Assembly: GCF_001014615.2 (NCBI RefSeq)
Contig: NZ_LBCQ02000009.1
Coordinates: 62,001 to 126,000 of the forward strand
DNA: 64,000 nucleotides
Direction: 5' to 3'
Source of the DNA: Aquamicrobium sp. LC103
GTDB taxonomy: Bacteria > Pseudomonadota > Alphaproteobacteria > Rhizobiales > Rhizobiaceae
A program made the position numbers and the translations under genes. This document shows positions 17,021 through 25,866 of this stretch, one piece after another (positions within the stretch are counted from its first letter, which is position 1; each line of letters opens with the position of its first letter). The notes below the pieces were generated by a model. It was not told the DNA's origin. It ran no database searches and saw only the letters and a program-made list of their open reading frames with translations.

Positions 17021-18957
17021 CAGTGCGAGCTCCTCTCGACAACGGGCGCGCCCCCACCGGCGGCGATGCGCTTGCGCTCCACGCGAGCGCTCAGCCAGTC
17101 CTCCAGCGTGCCGACGACACCCTTGCGCAGGAACAGCACGCACACCACGAAGGCTGCGCCCTGCACCACGATGACCCATGAGCCAAGCGTTGCGAGCTCC
17201 GTCTGGATCGTCACCACGATGATCGCGCCGACGATCGGGCCAAGCAGCGTGCCGACACCGCCGATAAGCGTCATCAGCAGGGCATCAGCCGACGTCTGGA
17301 AGTAGAGATCGGCCAGCGAGGCGATCTGAAAAACGATCGCCTTGGTGCCGCCCGCAAGCCCCGCCAGCATTGCCGAAAGCGTGAAGGCGATCAGCTTGAA
17401 ACGGTCGGTCGAGTAACCCAGCGAAATCGCGCGTGGCTCGTTCTCCCGGATCGACTTCAGCACCTGCCCGAAGGGAGAATGCACGATCCGGTAGATCACC
17501 CCGAACCCGATCAGGAAGACTGCCAGCACGAAGAAGTACATGGCCATCGGGTCGTTCAGGTTGATGACACCGAAGACGTAGCCGCGCGGCACCGACTGGA
17601 TGCCGTCCTCGCCGTGGGTCCAGGAGGCCTGGATGGCGTAGAAATAGACGAGCTGGGCCAGTGCCAGGGTGATCATCGCGAAGTAGAGACCCTGCCTGCG
17701 GATGGCCAGCCATCCGAAGATCGCTCCCAGCAGCGTCGCCATCGCCACGCCGGACAGGATCGCGAGCTCGGTCGGGAAGCCCCATGAAGCGGCCGTGAAG
17801 GCGGCCACATAGGCGGACGATCCGTAGAACGCCGCATGGCCGAAGGCGAGCAGCCCGACATAGCCGAAGATCAAGTTGTAGGCGCAGGCAAACAGAGCTA
17901 GGCAGAGGATCTTCATGCCGAAGACGGGATAGATGAAGAAGGGCACGATGGTGCCGCCGATAGCGAGGATCGCCATCCACAGCCGGCCGTTCTCCAGAAT
18001 GCTGTCGGGCCGTGCCGTGGACATGTCGGCGGCGTGCGCGGCAACCGTTTCCCTGCCGAACAGGCCGGCAGGCCGGAAGATGAGCACCAGCACCATGATG
18101 ACGAAGATCACGGTGGTCGAGGCCTGCGGCCAGAACACCTTCGTCAGTCCCTCGATCACGCCGAGCATCAGGCCCGTATAGATCGCGCCCGAGATCGACC
18201 CCATGCCGCCGATGACCACGACGGCAAAGATCGTGATGATGATGGAATGGCCCATCTGCGGGCTGACCTGATAGATCGGAGCGGCCATCACGCCCGCGAG
18301 ACCCGCCAGTCCCACGCCGAAGGCGTAGGTCAGCATCAGCATGCGCGGCACGTTGATGCCGAAGGCGCGGACGAGATCGGGATTTTCGGTTGCGGCGCGC
18401 AGGTAAGCGCCAAGCCGGGTGCGTTCGATCGCATACCATGTGGCGACGCAGACGAGGATGCCTGCCACGATCACCCACAGCCGGTAGTACGGCATGAACA
18501 TGAAGCCGAGATTCACGCCGCCTTTCAGGGCTTCGGGAATGTTGTACTGCTGTCCAGCCGCGCCATAGCGCACGTTGAACAGGCCTTCGATGAGCATTGC
18601 CAGCCCGACCGTCAGCAGCAGGCCGTAGGCGTGTTCGAGTTCATAGACCTTGCGGATGAACAGCCGCTCCATCAGCGCGCCGATCAGGGCCACGCCGAAC
18701 GGCACCAGCACAAGCGCCCACCAATAGTTGAGCGAAGGCAGCCCGAGGCTGGGGAACAGGTCGGGCAGGTTGAGAAGATACCAAGCGCCGAAAGCGCCGA
18801 GCATGTACTGCGCGCCGTGCACGAAGTTGCCGATGCGCAGCATGCCGAAGATGATGGCCACGCCCAGGCTCATCATCGCGTAGAACACGCCGTTGATGAG
18901 CCCGATCAGCAATTGGCCGAACAGGAGCTGCGGGGAAATCCCGAGAAGTGTCATCAT
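17020..18957 (-). CDS. Fused LivH-LivM branched-chain-type ABC permease
   Basis: 645 residues, about twice a single permease. Residues ~1-300 match LivH (GLINGVFYAMMSLGVAIIFG, then RIGNFVHGA), and ~320-640 match LivM (NLIFGYVGLLAFGHAAFYG). Both halves contain the cytoplasmic motifs that contact the ATPases. Fusion gives a single-chain heterodimer-like channel. It lies between LivF-type ATPase and SDR genes in a complete HAAT importer operon. Such importers are not limited to amino acids and serve aromatic, side-chain and steroid-derived acids in catabolic clusters; that use is inferred here. Confidence 0.93.
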   Translation of the reverse strand: MMTLLGISPQLLFGQLLIGLINGVFYAMMSLGVAIIFGMLRIGNFVHGAQYMLGAFGAWYLLNLPDLFPSLGLPSLNYWWALVLVPFGVALIGALMERLFIRKVYELEHAYGLLLTVGLAMLIEGLFNVRYGAAGQQYNIPEALKGGVNLGFMFMPYYRLWVIVAGILVCVATWYAIERTRLGAYLRAATENPDLVRAFGINVPRMLMLTYAFGVGLAGLAGVMAAPIYQVSPQMGHSIIITIFAVVVIGGMGSISGAIYTGLMLGVIEGLTKVFWPQASTTVIFVIMVLVLIFRPAGLFGRETVAAHAADMSTARPDSILENGRLWMAILAIGGTIVPFFIYPVFGMKILCLALFACAYNLIFGYVGLLAFGHAAFYGSSAYVAAFTAASWGFPTELAILSGVAMATLLGAIFGWLAIRRQGLYFAMITLALAQLVYFYAIQASWTHGEDGIQSVPRGYVFGVINLNDPMAMYFFVLAVFLIGFGVIYRIVHSPFGQVLKSIRENEPRAISLGYSTDRFKLIAFTLSAMLAGLAGGTKAIVFQIASLADLYFQTSADALLMTLIGGVGTLLGPIVGAIIVVTIQTELATLGSWVIVVQGAAFVVCVLFLRKGVVGTLEDWLSARVERKRIAAGGGAPVVERSSH

Positions 18958-18964
18958 GGCGGGC

Positions 18965-19672
18965 TCACACTTTCAGATAGTTCTGGATGCGATCGAGGCT
19001 GCCTGCGACGTCTGCCGCCTCCAGCCTGTCGATCACCTGCCCATGCTCGACCACGTAGTGACGGTTGGCGAGCCTCGCGGCGAAGCGCACATTCTGCTCG
19101 ACCAGCAGCACGGTGAAGCCGCGTTCCTTAAGCTTGCGGATCACCACGCCGATCTGCTGCACGATCACCGGGGCAAGGCCCTCGGTCGGCTCGTCCAGAA
19201 GCAGCAACGTTGCGCCAGTGCGCAGGATGCGCCCGATCGCCAGCATCTGCTGCTCGCCGCCGGAAAGTTTCGTACCCGGGCTCCTGCGACGCTCGGCAAT
19301 GTTGGGGAACAGTTCGTAGATGTCGTCCAGCGCCATCCCGCCCTCCGCCACCACGGGCGGCAGCATCAGGTTCTCCTCCACCGTCAGGCTGGCGAAGATG
19401 CCGCGCTCCTCGGGGCAATAGGCGATGCCGCGCCGGGCGATATGCTCCGGCATGCGGTCGATGAGGTTCTCGCCGGCGAAGCTGATCTCGCCGCTGCGCT
19501 TGCGCAGCAGGCCCATGATCGCGCGCAGCGTCGTCGTCTTGCCCGCGCCGTTGCGGCCGAGCAGCGTGACAACCTCGCCCTTTCCTACCTCGAAAGCCAT
19601 GTCGTGCAAGGCCTGGCTTTCGCCATACCATCCGCGCAGGTCGCGAACTTTAAGCAGGGTCCCGGCGCTCAT
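18965..19672 (-). CDS. livF: Branched-chain-type ABC transporter ATPase (LivF)
   Basis: 235 residues, normal for LivF. Walker A GRNGAGKTT, signature KLSGGEQQ, Walker B LLLLDEPTEGLAP, ending with a short C-terminus. It overlaps the LivG-type gene by 4 bp and precedes the fused permease by 7 bp. It hydrolyses ATP for the importer as a heterodimer with the LivG-type subunit. Confidence 0.93.
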   Translation of the reverse strand: MSAGTLLKVRDLRGWYGESQALHDMAFEVGKGEVVTLLGRNGAGKTTTLRAIMGLLRKRSGEISFAGENLIDRMPEHIARRGIAYCPEERGIFASLTVEENLMLPPVVAEGGMALDDIYELFPNIAERRRSPGTKLSGGEQQMLAIGRILRTGATLLLLDEPTEGLAPVIVQQIGVVIRKLKERGFTVLLVEQNVRFAARLANRHYVVEHGQVIDRLEAADVAGSLDRIQNYLKV

Positions 19673-20430
19673 TCTTCGCCTCCGATATAGGCTTCCACGA
19701 CGCGGGAATCCGTCGACACTTCCGAATAGGGTCCTTCGGCCAGGATCTTGCCGCGCGCCAGCACGGTGATACGGTCGGCAAGCCGTGAGACCACCGAAAG
19801 GTTATGCTCGACCATCAGGATGGTTCGCCCTTTGGAGACGCTGCGGATCAGGTCGGCGATGCGCTCGACGTCCTCGCTTCCGAGGCCCGATGTCGGCTCG
19901 TCCAGAAGCAGCAATTCGGGTTCGAGCGCCAGCGTGGTTGCAAATTCGAGGACGCGCTTGCGCCCGTAGGGCAGGTCAGCCGCAGAACGGTCGCGCAGGG
20001 ACAGCAAGCCAACCGTTTCCAGAAGCTCGTCCACCCGCTCGTCGAGAACCTTAAGGCTGCGTTCCGGACGCCAGAAATGAAATGACGTTCCCACGGGCCG
20101 CTGCAGCGCGATCCGCACGTTTTCGGCCACCGTCATGCGGGGGAAGATTGCCGATATCTGGAACGAGCGGACGATGCCGCGTCGGGCCACCCTAGCCGGG
20201 CTCTCGGCGGTGATGTCCACGCCGTTGAAGCGGATGGCGCCGTCACTGGGCTGAAGAACCTTGGTGATGAGATTGAAGCAGGTTGTCTTGCCCGCACCAT
20301 TGGGTCCGATCAGCGCATGGATGGAGTGCCGCTTCACGTCGAGATCGACGCCATCCACGGCCGTAAAGCCGTAGAAGCGCTTGGTGAGGCCCCTGGCCTC
20401 GATGATGTTGTCGGAAACGTGCGTTGTCAT
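19669..20430 (-). CDS. livG: Branched-chain-type ABC transporter ATPase (LivG)
   Basis: 253 residues. Walker A GPNGAGKTT, Walker B LLLLDEPTSGLG, and an atypical signature region DLPYGRKRVLEFATTL typical of LivG proteins, with the LivG-specific C-terminal helix including PYSEVSTDSRVVEAYIGGEE. It overlaps its neighbours on both sides by 4 bp. Confidence 0.93.
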   Translation of the reverse strand: MTTHVSDNIIEARGLTKRFYGFTAVDGVDLDVKRHSIHALIGPNGAGKTTCFNLITKVLQPSDGAIRFNGVDITAESPARVARRGIVRSFQISAIFPRMTVAENVRIALQRPVGTSFHFWRPERSLKVLDERVDELLETVGLLSLRDRSAADLPYGRKRVLEFATTLALEPELLLLDEPTSGLGSEDVERIADLIRSVSKGRTILMVEHNLSVVSRLADRITVLARGKILAEGPYSEVSTDSRVVEAYIGGEE

Positions 20431-20717
20431 AGGCTACTGCCCACCAGGACGCCGCGGCCGCGCGATGCCTTCTCGCGCAGCGGCAGCGTCGCCTTGTAGG
20501 CCTCCGAGTGATAGAAGTCGTGCGCGGCCTCGAAGCTGGGAAACTCGACGACCGAAAGGCCTTTCGGGTTCCATCCGCCTTCCAGCGGCTCGATCCGATC
20601 GCTTCGAACGATGAACCGTCCTCCGGCGGCCGCCATCAGGGGTCCCGCGACCTCCCGATACGCCGCCCAGGCTTCCTGGTCGGTGATCTCGAGTTCAAAA
20701 ATCATGTAGCCACGCAA
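20427..20717 (-). CDS. DUF1330 family protein
   Basis: 96 residues read from TTG 20717. GGAG lies 7 bases upstream of that TTG, and the resulting start LRGYMIFELEITD lines up with the usual DUF1330 start MxxYxIxxxEVTD; the internal ATG 20705 would cut it. Other family marks are GGRFIVR and VVEFPSFEAAHDFYHSEAY. The fold is a dimeric ferredoxin-like barrel with no settled function, though members often sit in catabolic operons. It lies between the binding-protein gene and livG, overlapping livG by 4 bp. Confidence 0.82.
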   Translation of the reverse strand: MRGYMIFELEITDQEAWAAYREVAGPLMAAAGGRFIVRSDRIEPLEGGWNPKGLSVVEFPSFEAAHDFYHSEAYKATLPLREKASRGRGVLVGSSL

Positions 20718-20803
20718 GTTTCTTCTCCGCAGCGAATGGAAAATGCGCGGAAGGTCCCCCGACTGTGGCATCAGGTGGCGACCTCCCGTGCAGGCAAGGC
20801 CTG

Positions 20804-21991
20804 TCAGAGTTTGCAGGCGCTGTCCGAGTAGGGCCGGAACGCCTTGTCGGCGGGCACCGTCGCAGCGAGCTTGAAGAAGTCGTCTTTCTCCTTGACGTCG
20901 TCCGGGCCGTTGACCTCGAGCAGGTACATGTCGTGGGCAAGGCGGCCGTTCGGGTACAGCGTGCCGTTGGAGACGAAGAAGTCGTCGAGCTCGATCTCGC
21001 GCATCGCCTTCAGGACTGCCGTGGACTCGTCCGTGCCGGCCTTCTCTACAGCCTTCAGATAGGCGGTGACTGCCGAGTAGGTGCCCGCTGCGATCCAGCC
21101 TGGCGCGTTGCCGGTGATCTCCATCATGCGGCGACCGAATTCTTCGGAGGTGGCGTCCTTCTTCCAGAACCACGGGGTCGAGGCGCGAACGCCCTTCAGT
21201 GCTTCCACGCCGATGGCGCGGGCATCAGACTGGTGAAGGAAGGTCACGGCGATGCTCTGGCCGGCAGCGATGATGCCGAATTCCTGCGCCTGTTTCATCG
21301 CGTTGACGAGCTCGGGGCCATTCAGGTTCATCACGATCGCCTGGGCGCCGGAGGCCTGTGCCTGCAGCAGATAGGACGAGAAGTCGGTCGTGCCGAGCGG
21401 CGCGCGCACCTTGCCCTTGATTTCGCCGCCGGCGTTGTTGACGGCGGTCTCGACCCACGATTCCTGGACCTTGCCGGCTTCGTAGTCGGGCGACAGGATG
21501 TAGAACGACTTGCCGCCTTCAGCGAGCAGCGCTTGGACCGTTGTGCCGACGGTTGAATAGGCGTCATATGCCCACGCCACGATGTGGCCGTTGCAGTCGG
21601 CTTCGGTCGGACGATCGGTCAGCGGCGAAACAAAGAGGCCGACCTTCTTCTGGTCGCCGATCAGCGTGTTGACGCCGAGCGAGACGGCCGAGTTGGCGAC
21701 GTCGGCGATAGCATCGACGCCATCCCGCTCGAGCCATTGGCGAGCGAGCGCGAGGCCCACGTCCGGCTTGTTTTGATGGTCTGCCGAGAGAATTTCGATC
21801 GGATTGCCGAGAACCGAGCCTCCGAAATCCTTGACGGCGAGTTCGGCTGCGCGAACGACTTCAGTGCCACCGAGCGCCGAGAACGAGGTGCTTTGGTCGT
21901 TGAGCACGCCGATCTTGACGACGTTGTCCTGAGCATGCGAGGCCATGGTCGCGGCGACCAGCATGGTCGTCGCCAGCAGTAACTTCTTCAT
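20804..21991 (-). CDS. Branched-chain-type ABC transporter substrate-binding protein (LivK type)
   Basis: 395 residues from ATG 21991 with AGGGAGGAATT upstream and a clear signal peptide (MKKLLLATTMLVAATMASHA). The mature protein starts QDNVVKIGVLNDQ and has the periplasmic-binding type 1 fold; YILSPDYEAGK and SPLTDRPTEADCN suggest a Cys pair with the C-terminal DSACKL. It is the first gene of the importer operon, preceded at 106 bp by promoter element copy C. Its sub-group is common near aromatic and steroid catabolism genes. The ligand is unknown. Confidence 0.92.
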   Translation of the reverse strand: MKKLLLATTMLVAATMASHAQDNVVKIGVLNDQSTSFSALGGTEVVRAAELAVKDFGGSVLGNPIEILSADHQNKPDVGLALARQWLERDGVDAIADVANSAVSLGVNTLIGDQKKVGLFVSPLTDRPTEADCNGHIVAWAYDAYSTVGTTVQALLAEGGKSFYILSPDYEAGKVQESWVETAVNNAGGEIKGKVRAPLGTTDFSSYLLQAQASGAQAIVMNLNGPELVNAMKQAQEFGIIAAGQSIAVTFLHQSDARAIGVEALKGVRASTPWFWKKDATSEEFGRRMMEITGNAPGWIAAGTYSAVTAYLKAVEKAGTDESTAVLKAMREIELDDFFVSNGTLYPNGRLAHDMYLLEVNGPDDVKEKDDFFKLAATVPADKAFRPYSDSACKL

Positions 21992-22097
21992 AATTCCTCC
22001 CTTCGGCGCACCTTGGCTCAGACGAGTTGTTGCGTCTTGTTGCGAGACCGTCCGCTGCGCGCCCTCCCCAAAATCTGCGAGCCCGTGCATGCAGAGA

Positions 22098-22115
22098 CAT
22101 CGTCCTAACAGACTA
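22098..22115 (-). promoter_or_regulatory. Repeated catabolic promoter element, copy C
   Basis: Read on the minus strand: TAGTC-TGTTAG-GACGATG, an exact match to the consensus, 106 bp upstream of the LivK-type start. It lies just upstream of the importer operon and only 11 bp from the end of the preceding SDR gene, so the operon has its own promoter. Confidence 0.65.
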
Positions 22116-22125
22116 CGCGCCCACA

Positions 22126-22878
22126 TCAACCGACGTTCTGCGCACCGTCAGCGCTCACCAGACTGCCGGAAACGTATCGCGCATCCGGCGACAGTAGAAA
22201 AGCGATGACACCGGCTATGTCGTCCGGCTCCCCGCCTTCGGTCAGCCCGGCAAGCCGCGGCGAACGAACCAGCAGCGATGGATCCTGCCGTTCGAGCGGC
22301 GCAAGGCCGGCGCTGATTCCGGTCTTTACGCGCCCAGGCGCAACCGCATTGAAGCGCACGCCCGCAGGGGCAAATTCAACCGCCAGCGATTTGGCAAGCG
22401 CGACGATGCCCGCCTTGGCGGCGGCATAGTGGGCGGCATAGGCGATGCCGTGCGTCGCGGCCGTGCTGGCCAGAAGGACGGCGCTGCCCTGTGCTTCACG
22501 CAGTGCCGGCAGGGCCGCCTGCACGATACGGGCGACGCTTGTCAGGTTCACACCAATGACAGCGTCCCACTCTTCCCTTGCAATGTCTTCGAAATGGCCG
22601 CGGCGGTAGATGCCTGCGTTGCAGACCAGCATGTCGAGGCGTCCTTCGGCCGCCACCGCCTCGCGAGCCATGGCAGCAGACGCATCGCCGTTAGCAGCGT
22701 CGTAGACAAGAGCTGTCAGCGGTCCGATGTCGTCGGCGAGCCTCGCCAACCCATCCCGGTCGCGATCGGCCGCGACCACGCGAGCACCCTCGCCAGCCAG
22801 CCTGATGGCGGTTGCGCGGCCGATGCCGCCCGCCGTTCCGGTGACAAGAGCAACCTTGCCTGCGAACCGTCTGCCCAT
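22126..22878 (-). CDS. Short-chain dehydrogenase/reductase (SDR)
   Basis: 250 residues from ATG 22878, chosen for the GGAGGAG five bases upstream. TGTAGGIG cofactor motif, CNAG, Ser in LASTAA, active-site YAAAKAG, and a C-terminal VSADGAQNVG. It is divergent from the epimerase-like gene at 22994, and promoter element copy D lies between them. Probably an NAD(P)-dependent alcohol dehydrogenase. Confidence 0.88.
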   Translation of the reverse strand: MGRRFAGKVALVTGTAGGIGRATAIRLAGEGARVVAADRDRDGLARLADDIGPLTALVYDAANGDASAAMAREAVAAEGRLDMLVCNAGIYRRGHFEDIAREEWDAVIGVNLTSVARIVQAALPALREAQGSAVLLASTAATHGIAYAAHYAAAKAGIVALAKSLAVEFAPAGVRFNAVAPGRVKTGISAGLAPLERQDPSLLVRSPRLAGLTEGGEPDDIAGVIAFLLSPDARYVSGSLVSADGAQNVG

Positions 22879-22924
22879 ACGCTCCTCCATCGGCTCAGCA
22901 CACTCATATTCACCGCTGCCTGCA

Positions 22925-22942
22925 TCATTCGTTCGGACGATG
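22925..22942 (+). promoter_or_regulatory. Repeated catabolic promoter element, copy D
   Basis: TCATT-CGTTCG-GACGATG, 51 bp upstream of the GTG at 22994. The right half is exact; with one more base pair on the left it reads as a near-palindrome CATCATT-N6-GACGATG, so it could also serve the divergent SDR. The 16 bases from 22930 recur exactly at 49948. Confidence 0.6.
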
Positions 22943-22993
22943 CTGCTTTGGCGAGCCCGGGACAATGTGGCCTTTTACGCAGGAGCATTGCAG

Positions 22994-23899
22994 GTGAAGG
23001 TACTCATCATCGGCGGAACCGGCATGATCGGCGGCCATGCCGCCGTGCATCTCAAAAAGACCGGACATCAGGTGACGCTCGGCGCGCGCAAGCCGGCGCG
23101 CGAGGGCACGCCCATGGCCTCAATGCCGACGATCATCGGCGACTACTCGCAGCAGACCTTTACCGAGAAGGATCTCGAGCCGTTCGAGGCCATCGTGTTT
23201 GCCGCCGGTCAGGACATCCGCCACATGCCGTCGGGTACCAACGAGCATGAATTCTGGCGCGTGATGCAGATTGAGGGCGTGCCGGCCTTCGCCAGCCTCG
23301 CCAAGCGGGCCGGTGTGCGCAGGTTCGTGCAGCTCGGCAGCTACTATCATCAGGTGATGCCGCACCTCATCGACAAGGTGCCCTATGTCCGCGGTCGTGC
23401 GCTCGCCGACGAGGGTGCCCGCGCGCTCGCCGACGATAGCTTCAACGTCACCACGCTGAACCCGCCGTCGATCGTCGGCGCAATCCCCGGCATTCCGGCA
23501 AAGCGCTACGAGACCATCGCGGCATGGGGCAGGGGAAAGCGACCGGAAATCCCGGACTATGCCCCGGCCGGCGGAACCAACTACCTGTCGGTGCGCTCGC
23601 TCTCGCAGGCGATCGCCGGTGCGCTCGAGCGCGGCGAAACCGGCAAGGCCTATCTCATCGGCGATGCCAACCTCACCTTCCGTGACTTCTTCCAGAAGAT
23701 CTTCGACGCGGTCGGCACCGATCGCCGGCTGGTGGAGGAGGACCGCGAGCACCCGTTGCTACCCGACGCCTTCATCGTCCCGGGCCGGGGTGTCGTCCTG
23801 TCCTATGAGCCCGATCCGGCCGAGACCGAGCTGCTCGGCTACCAGCGGGGCGACATCGACCGCGCGGTGGGCGAAGTCGTCGCAGCCGTCAGCAAGTGA
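22994..23899 (+). CDS. NAD-dependent epimerase/dehydratase-type extended SDR
   Basis: 301 residues from GTG 22994, with AGGAG eight bases upstream. VLIIGGTGMIGG is the extended-SDR cofactor motif. The usual YxxxK is not obvious: GSYYHQVMPHLIDKVPYVRG appears in its place, so it may be an atypical reductase. Extended SDRs include 3-beta-hydroxysteroid dehydrogenase/isomerases, which would suit the context but is not shown. It heads a unit with a GST and an Old Yellow Enzyme. Confidence 0.8.
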   Translation: MKVLIIGGTGMIGGHAAVHLKKTGHQVTLGARKPAREGTPMASMPTIIGDYSQQTFTEKDLEPFEAIVFAAGQDIRHMPSGTNEHEFWRVMQIEGVPAFASLAKRAGVRRFVQLGSYYHQVMPHLIDKVPYVRGRALADEGARALADDSFNVTTLNPPSIVGAIPGIPAKRYETIAAWGRGKRPEIPDYAPAGGTNYLSVRSLSQAIAGALERGETGKAYLIGDANLTFRDFFQKIFDAVGTDRRLVEEDREHPLLPDAFIVPGRGVVLSYEPDPAETELLGYQRGDIDRAVGEVVAAVSK

Positions 23900-23947
23900 T
23901 GGCTGCCACGCGTCCCGGCCCGTCCTGAGCAGGAAGCAGAACCCCAC

Positions 23948-24655
23948 ATGATCGACCTTTACGCCTCCACGACACCTAACGTCCTCAAGGTGACGCTGAT
24001 GCTCGAGGAGTGTGGGCTCGAATACCGGATGTTGCCCATGAATGTGTGGCGGGGCGAGCAGTTCGCGCCGGATTTCGTGGCGCTGAACCCGAATTCGAAG
24101 GTGCCGGTCATCGTCGACCATGACGGGCCGGTTACAGTCTTCGAATCCGTCGCCATCCTGTTCTATTTAGCGGAGAAGTGTGGGCACCTGCTGCCGGCAT
24201 CCGGTCCAACGCGCTACGACATCATGCAATGGATGGTCTTTCAGGCTGCCAATCTCGGCCCGGCCAACGGCCAGTTCAACCACCTCATGCTGTTTGCGCC
24301 GCAGGATCAGGATTATGGGCGCGACCGCTACACCACCGAACTGCACCGGGTGTACGGGGTGATGGAAACCCGCCTGACCGAAAAGCCTTATCTCGGTGGC
24401 GACGAGTTCTCGATTGCCGATCTGGCCGCCTTTCCGTGGGTATGGTCGAACGCCAATCGCTGGGCGGAAAACTTTCCGTTCCTTGCGCGTGATGCGAGCC
24501 CCGGCATCGCCGACTGGTACGAACGCTGTGCCGCGCGGCCTGCGGTCCAGCGCGGGCTCACCGCGCATGGCACTCTCAAGCCCCTCGTCTCCACCTCTAC
24601 GCCTGAGGACCTCGACCGCATGTTCGGCCGAGGTGCCTATGCCTGGCGGCCCTGA
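23948..24655 (+). CDS. Glutathione S-transferase
   Basis: 235 residues. The N-terminal thioredoxin fold starts IDLYASTTPNVLKVTLMLEE and contains the cis-Pro NPNSKVPVI and the glutathione-binding FESVAIL; the C-terminal helical domain has GDEFSIADLAAFPW. It resembles YfcG/Ure2p-like bacterial GSTs. It lies between the epimerase-like gene and the Old Yellow Enzyme, suggesting a conjugation or isomerisation step or detoxification of an electrophilic intermediate. Confidence 0.92.
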   Translation: MIDLYASTTPNVLKVTLMLEECGLEYRMLPMNVWRGEQFAPDFVALNPNSKVPVIVDHDGPVTVFESVAILFYLAEKCGHLLPASGPTRYDIMQWMVFQAANLGPANGQFNHLMLFAPQDQDYGRDRYTTELHRVYGVMETRLTEKPYLGGDEFSIADLAAFPWVWSNANRWAENFPFLARDASPGIADWYERCAARPAVQRGLTAHGTLKPLVSTSTPEDLDRMFGRGAYAWRP

Positions 24656-24702
24656 CAGCGGACATGACAGCGGCCCACAACCCCCAGCCAGCGGAGTATT
24701 CC

Positions 24703-25770
24703 ATGCAGGGCCTGTTCGACCCGGTGACCCTCGGCGCCTTTGAACTGCGCAACAGGATCGTGATGTCACCGATGACACGCAGCCGAGCGGGCGACGGCGA
24801 CGCTCCCACCGACCTGCACGTCGAATACTACCGCCAGCGAGCGTCGGCCGGTCTCATCGTCACCGAGGGCATCCAGCCGAGCCCTGCTGGCAAGGGCTAT
24901 TGCCGCACGCCGGGCTTCTATTCCGCCCACCAGACGGAAGGGTGGCGGCGCGTAGCGGAGGCCGTGCACGCTGAAGGCGGCCTCATCGTCGCCCAGTTGA
25001 TGCATTGCGGCCGCGTCGCCTCGCGCATCAACAAGGACGATGATTCCGATGTCGTCGCCCCCTCGGCGATCCGCGCCGAAGCCAAGATATTCACCGATGT
25101 CAGCGGCCTCGTCCCGATGGAGATGCCCCGCGCGCTGGGCACCGGAGAAATTCCCCTCGTGGTGGAGGAGTACAGGCAGGCTGCCCTTAATGCGCGGGCG
25201 GCCGGCATGGACGGTGTGGAGCTGCACTCGTCCAGCGGCTACCTGCCCATGCAGTTCCTGTCGTCAAATTCGAACAGGCGCACCGATCGCTACGGCGGCA
25301 GCGCCGAAAACCGCATCCGCTTCGTCATGGAAACGCTGCAGGCGATGGGCGAGGCCATCGGCTTCGGCCGGGTCGGCCTGCGCCTGTGCCCGGGCCTCGA
25401 CTACAACGACATGCACGACGAAAACCCCGTCGAGACGTATGGCCTGCTGATGCGCGAGGCCTCGCAGCTTGGTCTGGCCTATCTACATCTGGTGCGCCGC
25501 AGCGTCCAGCTGGTCGACAACTACGCGCTGACCAAGGCGAACTGGCACGGCAACCTCATCCTCAACAACGAACTCTCGCCTGAAACCGCAGCCGCCGCGA
25601 TCAGCGACGGCTCGGCGGAAGCGGTGTCCTTCGGCCGGCCCTTCATCGGCAATCCCGATCTCGTCCACCGCATCCGCGATGGCATCGCACTCTCCGACTA
25701 CGACCGCGCGCGCGTCTACACGCCCGGCTCACAGGGCTACACCGACTACCCGACGGCTTCCTCCGCCTAA
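24703..25770 (+). CDS. Old Yellow Enzyme-family flavin oxidoreductase
   Basis: 355 residues from ATG 24703, which has GGAG seven bases upstream; an in-frame ATG at 24664 lacks such a site. FMN-barrel motifs: LRNRIVMSPMTRSRAG, GLIVTEGIQ, and the LSSNSNRRTDRYGGSAENR stretch typical of NemA/OYE. The usual ligand-binding HxxN reads HSSS here, so the Asn is replaced by Ser, which may alter substrate anchoring. OYEs reduce activated C=C bonds, including in enones of the steroid type. Last gene of the unit started by promoter element copy D. Confidence 0.9.
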   Translation: MQGLFDPVTLGAFELRNRIVMSPMTRSRAGDGDAPTDLHVEYYRQRASAGLIVTEGIQPSPAGKGYCRTPGFYSAHQTEGWRRVAEAVHAEGGLIVAQLMHCGRVASRINKDDDSDVVAPSAIRAEAKIFTDVSGLVPMEMPRALGTGEIPLVVEEYRQAALNARAAGMDGVELHSSSGYLPMQFLSSNSNRRTDRYGGSAENRIRFVMETLQAMGEAIGFGRVGLRLCPGLDYNDMHDENPVETYGLLMREASQLGLAYLHLVRRSVQLVDNYALTKANWHGNLILNNELSPETAAAAISDGSAEAVSFGRPFIGNPDLVHRIRDGIALSDYDRARVYTPGSQGYTDYPTASSA

Positions 25771-25866
25771 TTGGTTTGGACTACGCGGGACAACGACATC
25801 CGCCGATAGCCTGCTGGCGGACGTGCTGCGGCCGCACGCGGCGGCCGTGCCCCGACGGAGGATAAG

